5,825 bases of DNA from Bacteroidota bacterium (GTDB lineage: Bacteria; Bacteroidota; Ignavibacteria; Ignavibacteriales; Ignavibacteriaceae). Shown piece by piece: positions 1-5,825 of the stretch (the stretch's first letter is position 1; the number at the start of each line of letters is the position of its first letter). The notes under the pieces are model-generated. The model saw only the letters and a list, made by a program, of their open reading frames with translations. It was not told the origin of the DNA and did no database searches. The stretch covers positions 1 through 5,825 of the forward strand of contig JAJYCM010000176.1 in NCBI GenBank assembly GCA_021778375.1, given 5' to 3'. Both the position numbers and the translations under genes were made by a program.

Positions 1-483
1 GCTGGCTATTCTAATTCGGATATTTTTCCCAAAACAAGATTCGGCGCTTCTCTCTATTATAGTCTCCCTTTTAGCTTTGAAATTGATGCCGGATTCAGGC
101 TGCTAAAATATTCCTCCGATGTTTGGATCTACACAGCTGCCCTTGGAAAATATTATAGTAATTATTGGTTTTCGTTCAGAACTTATATTACACCAAGCGT
201 GCAATACGCATCTCATTCTTACTCTCTTGAAATTAGATATTATCTATCAGGCGCAGATGATTATTTGGCTGTTTCCGGCGGAACAGGAATTAGTCCGGAT
301 GCAAGCTCAATTGATAATCAGAATAACTGGCTTAAATCGAATAAGGGAGGTATAGAGTATCAAACTAAAATTTCAAAAACTGTAATAATTAATATTTCTG
401 GTGATTATTCAAGTGAAGAACGTTCGCCGGGTAGTTTTATTTCAGAGTTCACCGCGGGTCTGAGTTTGAAATATTTATTCTAA
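1..483 (+). CDS. YaiO-family outer-membrane beta-barrel protein, 3' part
   Basis: This is the last 160 codons of a gene whose start lies before the window; the frame is open from base 1 to the TAA at 481-483. The visible protein is a run of alternating polar and hydrophobic, aromatic-rich strands of the kind that build an outer-membrane barrel. It ends in LKYLF, and a terminal phenylalanine is the usual recognition signal for the barrel-assembly machinery. The stretch GYSNSDIFPKTRFGASLYY (visible residues 2-20), then GFRLL and LGKYYSNYWFSFR (residues 49-60 or so), matches the pattern I know from the YaiO family: a SDIFP-type turn followed by an SSDV-x-IYT-LGKYYGNYW-like strand pair. YaiO proteins are outer-membrane proteins of unknown exact function, often near exopolysaccharide or glycosyltransferase genes. 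Full-length members usually carry N-terminal TPR repeats, which would be upstream. The next gene follows after 12 bases and is probably co-transcribed. Family call fairly sure; function unknown. Confidence 0.8.
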   Translation, partial: AGYSNSDIFPKTRFGASLYYSLPFSFEIDAGFRLLKYSSDVWIYTAALGKYYSNYWFSFRTYITPSVQYASHSYSLEIRYYLSGADDYLAVSGGTGISPDASSIDNQNNWLKSNKGGIEYQTKISKTVIINISGDYSSEERSPGSFISEFTAGLSLKYLF

Positions 484-495
484 TTTTGAACCAAA

Positions 496-1656
496 ATGAA
501 AAAGTATATCATAACTGTTTCTCTTGTCGTCTTTTTTACTTTTCCCGTTTGGATGAGAGTCGGATGGTGGATAGAAGGAAAGAAAGAACTGAAGGTTGTT
601 ATTGTCGATAAATCTTCTTTGACCGATCAAGGAATCGAACATCGATCGTTTAATTGGGTTTTATATCACGATAGATATTGCAAAGCTGACCGTACTCTTT
701 ATTCGATGTCAAATGATTATTACGGTTTCTATCCGGGGAAAAACAAGCATTATGAAATTAAAGGATTAGAAAGTTTTTCTGATGAAAAACTGAAAGAGCT
801 TGCCGACCATTCTGACATGACCTATTTTACAGATACGTACGGTATATACAAAAAGGATTTGTATGGAAATAATTATAACGGAGATATTTCTAAATTAATT
901 TATGGAGGTATGTCTGATCAAGATTTGAAGTTTTTATTACTGATGAAATCACAACATAAATTGATTATGACGGAGTACAATGATATTGCAACCCCCACTT
1001 CAAAAGAAATACGTAACAAATTTGAAGATTCCTTTGGCGTAAGATGGACCGGTTGGGTTGGAAGATATTTCCAGAATCTGGATACGACTATTAATAAGGG
1101 AATCCCGATTTGGCTAGTAAGAGATTATAAATTGCAGCATAACAATAAGTGGCCTTTCAAGAAATCAGGTATTGCATTCGTAAATGACAACGGAAGGGTG
1201 GAGGTGCTAGATAAGAATCGGGATTTAAAAGATGAAGTGCCGTACATTTTAACTAATGAAAGAAATCAGGAAAGATTTCAAGTGCCTGAGAAGATTAAAT
1301 ATTCATATTGGTTTGACGTTATGCTGACTTCGCATTCCAATGATATTATATCGGTTTATCAGATAAAAACTAACACAAGGGGGGATTCAATTTTAAATTC
1401 AATGAATATTCCAAATCCATTTCCCGCCGTGATTGAGCATTATGATAAGGATTATAAGTTTTATTATTTCTGCGGTGATTATTGTGATAATTCGGTGGAT
1501 ATGCTATTTACGGATTTTTTAGGCATTTCCAATTTTAGTCCATTGTTCTATTCGTCAAATGAAATTTCCGAAAGAGAAAGTTTTTTTTGGCTCTATTACA
1601 AACCATTAGTTTCCACAATTCTTCATGAATATTATACTACAATAAATAAAAAATAA
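496..1656 (+). CDS. Uncharacterised membrane-anchored periplasmic protein
   Basis: The 386-residue product belongs to no family I can name. Residues 1-3 (MKK) followed by a hydrophobic stretch to about residue 20 look like a signal anchor; no clear cleavage site is seen, so the rest is probably periplasmic and tethered to the inner membrane. The start is fixed because an in-frame TGA (487-489) lies two codons upstream; there is no Shine-Dalgarno. Visible blocks: VVIVDKS (34-40), a probable first beta strand; YFTDTYGIY (110-118); IYGGMSDQDLKFL (135-147); LIMTEYN (156-162); a tryptophan-rich FGVRWTGWVGRYF (180-192); and YYFCGDYCDN (323-332) with a CX3C pair (C326, C330). Alternating strand/helix blocks that include GG and TEYN turns weakly suggest a glutamine-amidotransferase-like alpha/beta fold, but no Cys-His-Glu triad can be assigned. 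It sits 12 bases behind the YaiO gene, probably in one operon, which suggests a joint envelope or exopolysaccharide role. Coding is certain; function is open. Confidence 0.85.
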   Translation: MKKYIITVSLVVFFTFPVWMRVGWWIEGKKELKVVIVDKSSLTDQGIEHRSFNWVLYHDRYCKADRTLYSMSNDYYGFYPGKNKHYEIKGLESFSDEKLKELADHSDMTYFTDTYGIYKKDLYGNNYNGDISKLIYGGMSDQDLKFLLLMKSQHKLIMTEYNDIATPTSKEIRNKFEDSFGVRWTGWVGRYFQNLDTTINKGIPIWLVRDYKLQHNNKWPFKKSGIAFVNDNGRVEVLDKNRDLKDEVPYILTNERNQERFQVPEKIKYSYWFDVMLTSHSNDIISVYQIKTNTRGDSILNSMNIPNPFPAVIEHYDKDYKFYYFCGDYCDNSVDMLFTDFLGISNFSPLFYSSNEISERESFFWLYYKPLVSTILHEYYTTINKK

Positions 1657-1667
1657 ATTGAATCATA

Positions 1668-3677
1668 TTAGAAAATAAACTGAGGTGGAATTAATCTTTT
1701 TGTCTTCAGCATATAATCATTCCTTTGCATAAAGTCATCAAACAAATTTCCTACTTTATCCAGCATAATTTGATTATTAGACGGAATTAGATTTAGGTTC
1801 TCGTCTATTCTATATAAAATTTTATCCGATAGAAAATAATCGTGATACAAATAATCTAGGAGTTCATTTTTATTCCTCATTAAAGGATAACTATGAACGT
1901 CTCTGAATTGTCTTACTGTATCTAAGCCGGAACCCATAAAAGTCGTTTCTGTCGGTATCTGGATTTTGTAATTTTTGTTTAAAAAAGCAAGAATAGACGG
2001 AGCAATATCAAACTGCGAAGAGACGGAAGAAAATATTGCGGTTCTTTTAAGCATAGGTGAGAAAATTATAAGCGGAACGTGAAATCTGTCAATTTGATTC
2101 AAAATAGGAATTTCCGGCATTCGATGATCACCGGTTATTATAAAGATTGTGTTGTTATAATCAGCTCTTTTTTTATACTGATTAAAGAAGTATCTATAAG
2201 CATCGTCTGTATACACCACGGTGGAAAGCATCTGCCGGTAACTTTTATCCTGTGCAATAATATCAGAGCTTAAATTAAGTTTGCTGATAATCTTATCCAC
2301 TTCCCCCTTATAATAATTTTGATTGGCGATTAAAAAAGGGCTGTGCATAGAAAGAGTCATTGAAATGTCAATTCTATGTTTGCTGGTATCTTTGTTAATA
2401 ACTTGGAAATATTTTTCGAACAATTCTTTATCTCCGTAGCCCCAAGTAAATCCATTTCCCGAAGAAGGCATTTGTGAATAACCGGGACCAAAATTCTTTA
2501 GATCAATTATTTGAGAGACATTTTGTTTTTTGAAGAAAGTATCCATATAATCGAAATGGGAATCGCCGCCATAGAAAAATCTTGCCGTATATCCGATGCT
2601 TACCAGAAGTTTAATAATAGAAAAATGAGGGGGCATATTATTTCCAAGTTCAAGAAACCCCTTTTGTGCAAAAGGCAGTGACCCAAAAATTGAAGATGGG
2701 AATGCAAATGTCCTTCCGCCGCAGCTTAAAAAATTATCCCAATATAAGCTATGTTGTGCAAGTGAATCTAAAAATGGAGTAAAACTTCCCAAATATGCGC
2801 CTTCTCCGGAGTATCCTTTACCTAGACTTTCTGTAACAAGGAAAACGATGTTTGGTTTTTTTGTGCCGATATTAAAATAATTTCCTAAAACATCCGGAGA
2901 ATTTTCTATATGCAAAAAGGGGTAATTGCTATCTACATATTTGAAGCCAGTGGTGTCCTTGTTGTCTGTATCATAATAATAATTTGATATTGGAATTTCA
3001 AAATCACCGACAAAAAAGAAGTTATAAGATTTAGCGACAAAAAATTGTAGCTTATCTACGGCTAAAGTATAATCAGAAGTGTTGGCAAATTCCCGGGATT
3101 TTGGTGCAAGGTTTTTTGCACCCAGTACTGAAATAACTACAAAAAAGTAAAACAAATAAATAACCGATTTAGGTAGTTTGATTTTGTCAAATCTGTTAAA
3201 GACTGCAAAAATTAAAGCAATAAAAACAATAAAAGCGATTGGATAAATTAAGTTAAAACCTCCGGCAGAGCCAACGGTGTGAGTTATTTCCGCTAATGAA
3301 TAGCCAAACAAATCAGAGCCCAAAGGCAAAGCGGCTTTGGAGAAGTAAAGAATAAGTAGCAGATAAATAAAGACAAAGACGATTCCAAGTACTCTAAAAA
3401 TTATGACAGCGGTTTTTTTGTTTATTAAAAAGAAAACCATAAAAATTATGCACAGCAACGCAGACATTTGAAGAAAGAAAATAAGATCGAATAAAAATCC
3501 AACTAATATTATTCGTAATTGGATATCTTGAAAAAAAATATGGCGCCATATAAATAATATTTCGTATGCGCGCAGAAGAAAAAAAACAAACAACATACCC
3601 AACGCGGAAGGAACAAATCTTTCAAATCCTTCTTGTAATTTACTTTTGGATAAAGCTATTACTTCTTCAAATTCCAT
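1668..3677 (-). CDS. LTA synthase family / sulfatase-like membrane phosphotransferase
   Basis: The 669-residue protein has the layout of the lipoteichoic-acid synthase family (LtaS is about 650). About five membrane helices lie near residues 24-46, 54-70, 71-86, 90-112 and 143-160, with another hydrophobic stretch at 171-187. A linker and an alkaline-phosphatase/sulfatase-fold domain follow from about residue 273 and should face the periplasm. Catalytic landmarks are visible: E283 in FLVTES (metal), T323 in GGRTF (nucleophile threonine), H445 in LSMHSPF, and D517-H518 in ITGDHRM (metal). These correspond to E255, T300, H416 and D475/H476 of Staphylococcus LtaS. Such enzymes move phosphoglycerol or phosphoethanolamine from a phospholipid to a glycan or lipid acceptor. 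The LtaS substrate residues H347, W354 and R356 appear to be Y369, D376 and M378 here, so the head group may differ. An in-frame TAA (3681-3683) two codons upstream fixes the start; no Shine-Dalgarno. The gene converges on the uncharacterised gene at 496-1656. Family sure; substrate unknown. Confidence 0.9.
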   Translation of the reverse strand: MEFEEVIALSKSKLQEGFERFVPSALGMLFVFFLLRAYEILFIWRHIFFQDIQLRIILVGFLFDLIFFLQMSALLCIIFMVFFLINKKTAVIIFRVLGIVFVFIYLLLILYFSKAALPLGSDLFGYSLAEITHTVGSAGGFNLIYPIAFIVFIALIFAVFNRFDKIKLPKSVIYLFYFFVVISVLGAKNLAPKSREFANTSDYTLAVDKLQFFVAKSYNFFFVGDFEIPISNYYYDTDNKDTTGFKYVDSNYPFLHIENSPDVLGNYFNIGTKKPNIVFLVTESLGKGYSGEGAYLGSFTPFLDSLAQHSLYWDNFLSCGGRTFAFPSSIFGSLPFAQKGFLELGNNMPPHFSIIKLLVSIGYTARFFYGGDSHFDYMDTFFKKQNVSQIIDLKNFGPGYSQMPSSGNGFTWGYGDKELFEKYFQVINKDTSKHRIDISMTLSMHSPFLIANQNYYKGEVDKIISKLNLSSDIIAQDKSYRQMLSTVVYTDDAYRYFFNQYKKRADYNNTIFIITGDHRMPEIPILNQIDRFHVPLIIFSPMLKRTAIFSSVSSQFDIAPSILAFLNKNYKIQIPTETTFMGSGLDTVRQFRDVHSYPLMRNKNELLDYLYHDYFLSDKILYRIDENLNLIPSNNQIMLDKVGNLFDDFMQRNDYMLKTKRLIPPQFIF

Positions 3678-3718
3678 ATTTTAATTTTATTTGTGGTTAA
3701 TATCTAACAGACGAGTAG

Positions 3719-3750
3719 CAAAATACGTATTAATGAAATTCAAAATCAAA
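3719..3750 (-). promoter_or_regulatory. Candidate promoter of the LTA synthase-like gene
   Basis: Read on the minus strand, TTTG (3747-3750) is followed after 21 bases by TATTTTG (3719-3725). This is close to the Bacteroidota promoter pattern TTTG, about 19-21 bases, TAnnTTTG, but one T short in the second box. Transcription would start near 3712, leaving a leader of about 35 bases before the ATG at 3677. A 10-base palindrome (3722-3731) overlaps the second box. AT-rich DNA gives chance matches, so this is a weak call. Confidence 0.3.
3722..3731. repeat. 10-base perfect palindrome in divergent intergenic region
   Basis: AATACGTATT is its own reverse complement. It lies 45 bases upstream of the LTA synthase-like start and overlaps the proximal box of that gene's candidate promoter, a position where a dimeric repressor could bind. 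No second copy was noticed in the window. It is short enough to be chance. Confidence 0.3.
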
Positions 3751-3851
3751 CAATTCCTTTTACCTGGAACTAGAAAGAATAATAAAAAAGAGTAAAAATT
3801 ATTTAATTTGATTTTCTTAAATTGGGGTAATGAATTTTCCTCGTTCCTATA

Positions 3852-3859
3852 TATCTTTG
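3852..3859 (+). promoter_or_regulatory. recQ: Candidate -7 element of the recQ promoter
   Basis: TATCTTTG matches the Bacteroidota -7 box TAnnTTTG exactly. Transcription would begin near 3866, giving a leader of about 70 bases before the recQ ATG at 3940. The nearest upstream TTG (3822-3824) is 27 bases away, longer than the usual 19-21, so the -33 box is poor. The position between two divergent genes is right for a promoter. Confidence 0.35.
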
Positions 3860-3885
3860 CCAAAGGAGAGTGCTGATTCATAAAA

Positions 3886-3900
3886 TCTAAAGTTGTTAGA
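3886..3900. repeat. Short inverted repeat in the recQ leader
   Basis: TCTAA, a 5-base spacer, then TTAGA forms a small inverted repeat between the candidate recQ promoter and its start codon. It is AT-only in most pairs and too weak to act as a terminator. It could be an operator half-site pair or simply chance. Confidence 0.15.
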
Positions 3901-3939
3901 AAGATATAAGTACTTACACAAAAAAACGGAAAACCCTAA

Positions 3940-5825
3940 ATGGAAAAAGCTAAAAAAATATTAAAAGATGTTTTTGGCTATGATTCTTTCAGACATCTTC
4001 AGCAAGAAATAATCCAAAACATTCTGAACAAAAATGATTCACTTGTTATAATGCCTACTGGCGGAGGCAAATCTCTCTGCTACCAAATCCCCGCATTAAT
4101 TTTTGATGGACTTACTATAGTAATTTCTCCCCTAATTTCATTGATGAGAGATCAAGTAGAACAATTGCGTCAGCTTGGAGTAAATGCCGCTTTGCTAAAC
4201 AGTTCTCTTTCTCAGGATGTTTACAGAGTAAATTATGAAAGTGTAAAAACCGGCAAAGCAAAGCTTCTTTATTTAGCGCCAGAATCTCTATCTAAGGAAG
4301 AAATTACAAGTTTACTAAAAAGCCTTCGTTTAGACTGCATTACTGTGGATGAAGCTCACTGTATTTCGGAATGGGGTCATGATTTTAGAAAAGATTATCG
4401 CCAGCTTGGAATATTAAGGAAAAATTTTCCATCCTCTGTCTGCATTGGACTTACAGCAACCGCAACGCCAAGAGTCCAGGACGATGTAATGAAAAATTTA
4501 AATATGATACGGCCAAAAAAATTTGTCGCTAGTTTTAACCGCGAGAATTTATTTTTGCAGGTTTTACCTAAGCGCGATGCATTTGAACAAACTGTGGATT
4601 TTTTGAAAGGACATAAAAATCAATCTGGTATTATTTATTGCTTCTCACGCAAGCAGGTTGATAGTCTTCATGAAGATTTGTCATACCTCGGTTATTCAAC
4701 TAAACCTTATCATGCAGGTCTTTCTGATGAGGAAAGAAATAAAAACCAAGATTTGTTTATTAAAGATGAAGTTGAAATCATTATAGCGACTATTGCATTC
4801 GGAATGGGAATAAATAAATCTAATGTCCGATTTGTAATTCATTACGATCTTCCTAAAAATATTGAATCTTATTACCAGGAAATCGGCAGATCGGGACGAG
4901 ATGGATTAAGAGCGGACTGCCTTCTTTTATTCAGTTATGTCGACATTTCGAAAATAAATTATTTCATCGATCAAAAAGAAGATGAACTTGAAATGCTTTC
5001 TGCAAAGGCTCATCTAAATGCGATGGTTAAATATGCAGAGTCGGATATTTGCAGGAGAAACACTCTAATAAATTATTTTGGCGAGACATATCAAACCGAA
5101 TACTGCGGAATGTGCGATAATTGTCTTGCTGAGGAAAAGGAAATGGTTGACATTACTATCCCGGCGCAAAAACTTTTATCGACAGTAAAACGGACAGGAG
5201 AAATATTCGGAGCCAATTATATAATTGATGTTTTACTCGGAGAAGAATCAGATAGAATTTTCAGCAACGGGCATCAAAAATTACCTGTATATGCAATTGG
5301 GAGTGAATTTGATAAAAAACAATGGCACACTTTTGTTAATCAGTTCATTCGAAAAGAAATTCTACTCAGGGATATAGAATTCGGCAGTTTAAAGCTTACA
5401 AAAAAATCTTACGATGTTTTGTTGAAGAAAGACAAGGTACTTGGATTTATTAAAGAGCCGGGGTCTATAACCAAGAAGGTAAAATCCTCGGCAAAAAGCG
5501 GCGATCAAGCTTATGATAATGAACTGTTTGAGTTGTTGCGTAAAAAAAGGAAGGAGATTGCCGAAGAAAACGGTATTCCGCCATATGTAATTTTTAATGA
5601 TAAGACTTTAACTCAAATGGCTGCAAAACTTCCACAAAGCGAGTCAAGTTTGTTAGGAATAAGCGGTGTAGGAATAAATAAGCTTGAGAGTTACGGGAAT
5701 ATTTTTTTATCGGTTATAAAAAGGTATTGTTCTCAAAAAAAGAATCAAATCACTTATCCCAGTAAAAAAACGGAGTCAATTAGCAGGCAAAGATTAAAGG
5801 CCAATTCTGATCTGCGATACACGCT
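3940..5825 (+). CDS. recQ: ATP-dependent DNA helicase RecQ, 3' end beyond window
   Basis: RecQ is a 3'-to-5' DNA helicase that unwinds forks and recombination intermediates in the cytoplasm. All landmarks are present in 628 visible codons. Motif 0 is FRHLQQ (17-22), Walker A PTGGGKS (39-45) and Walker B DEAH (137-140), followed by the RecQ aromatic loop CISEWGHDFR (141-150). Then come motif III LTATAT (171-176), motif IV around IIYCFSR (231-237), motif V FGMGINK (287-293) and motif VI QEIGRSGRDG (313-322). The zinc site is C371, C389, C392 and C395. A winged-helix RQC region spans about 404-500, and an HRDC domain about 525-598 includes LLGISGVGINKLESYG. The start is fixed: an in-frame TAA (3937-3939) directly precedes the ATG, and a weak GGA (3928-3930) lies 9 bases upstream. 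E. coli RecQ is about 610 residues; here the frame is still open at 628, after HRDC, with a basic linker (about 599-625). A C-terminal extension, common in Bacteroidota RecQ, is likely. Confidence 0.97.
   Translation, partial: MEKAKKILKDVFGYDSFRHLQQEIIQNILNKNDSLVIMPTGGGKSLCYQIPALIFDGLTIVISPLISLMRDQVEQLRQLGVNAALLNSSLSQDVYRVNYESVKTGKAKLLYLAPESLSKEEITSLLKSLRLDCITVDEAHCISEWGHDFRKDYRQLGILRKNFPSSVCIGLTATATPRVQDDVMKNLNMIRPKKFVASFNRENLFLQVLPKRDAFEQTVDFLKGHKNQSGIIYCFSRKQVDSLHEDLSYLGYSTKPYHAGLSDEERNKNQDLFIKDEVEIIIATIAFGMGINKSNVRFVIHYDLPKNIESYYQEIGRSGRDGLRADCLLLFSYVDISKINYFIDQKEDELEMLSAKAHLNAMVKYAESDICRRNTLINYFGETYQTEYCGMCDNCLAEEKEMVDITIPAQKLLSTVKRTGEIFGANYIIDVLLGEESDRIFSNGHQKLPVYAIGSEFDKKQWHTFVNQFIRKEILLRDIEFGSLKLTKKSYDVLLKKDKVLGFIKEPGSITKKVKSSAKSGDQAYDNELFELLRKKRKEIAEENGIPPYVIFNDKTLTQMAAKLPQSESSLLGISGVGINKLESYGNIFLSVIKRYCSQKKNQITYPSKKTESISRQRLKANSDLRYT

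Noticed and set aside
119..355. 78-codon plus-strand frame within the YaiO gene region
   Set aside because: It overlaps the real YaiO frame in another phase and has no family features.
1581..1588. Run of eight T within the uncharacterised gene, considered as a slippage or frameshift site
   Set aside because: The frame continues across it to a plausible end, and nothing indicates a break or an alternative product; such runs are common in AT-rich genomes.
2079..2273. 64-codon plus-strand frame opposite the LTA synthase-like gene
   Set aside because: It lies wholly antisense to the catalytic domain coding region (DH motif area) and is a shadow of that gene.
3781..3820. AT-rich stretch considered as a replication origin or mobile-element border
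   Set aside because: No DnaA-box cluster, direct repeats, terminal inverted repeats or transposase remnants are visible.
3687..3881. 64-codon minus-strand reading frame upstream of the LTA synthase-like gene
   Set aside because: It has low-complexity Asn/Lys/Phe/Leu-rich composition, no recognisable motif and no ribosome binding site, and it lies across the candidate promoter of the downstream gene. It looks like a chance frame in AT-rich intergenic DNA.

Overview
The window is AT-rich and carries four protein-coding genes, one cut off at each end. The layout suggests a Gram-negative bacterium of the Bacteroidota/Ignavibacteriota type. The evidence is an outer-membrane beta-barrel protein ending in phenylalanine, starts without a clear Shine-Dalgarno sequence, Bacteroidota-like promoter matches upstream of two genes, and the general look of the proteins. 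This placement is an inference; no rRNA or other marker gene is present.

Left part (1-3677): the plus strand holds the 3' end of a YaiO-family outer-membrane beta-barrel gene (1-483). After 12 bases comes a 386-codon gene for an uncharacterised membrane-anchored, probably periplasmic protein (496-1656). Converging on it with an 11-base gap is a minus-strand gene for a five-helix membrane enzyme with an extracytoplasmic LTA synthase/sulfatase-like domain (1668-3677). The three fit a cell-envelope or exopolysaccharide locus: a barrel in the outer membrane, an anchored periplasmic partner, and an enzyme of the kind that transfers phospho-alcohol groups from lipids onto glycans. Any glycosyltransferase would lie upstream of the window, so that role is inferred.

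Right part (3678-5825): a 262-base divergent intergenic region separates the LTA synthase-like gene from recQ. It holds a candidate promoter in each direction and a 10-base perfect palindrome. recQ begins at 3940 and stays open to the window edge. It shows the complete helicase core, the zinc-binding cysteines, the winged-helix region and an HRDC domain, and continues past the usual end of the family. It is a DNA-repair housekeeping gene with no evident link to the envelope genes.

No tRNA, rRNA, CRISPR array, insertion sequence or hairpin terminator was seen. The most interesting item is the uncharacterised protein at 496-1656 beside YaiO, together with an LTA synthase-like enzyme that keeps the catalytic metal site but apparently lacks the glycerol-phosphate-binding residues of staphylococcal LtaS.
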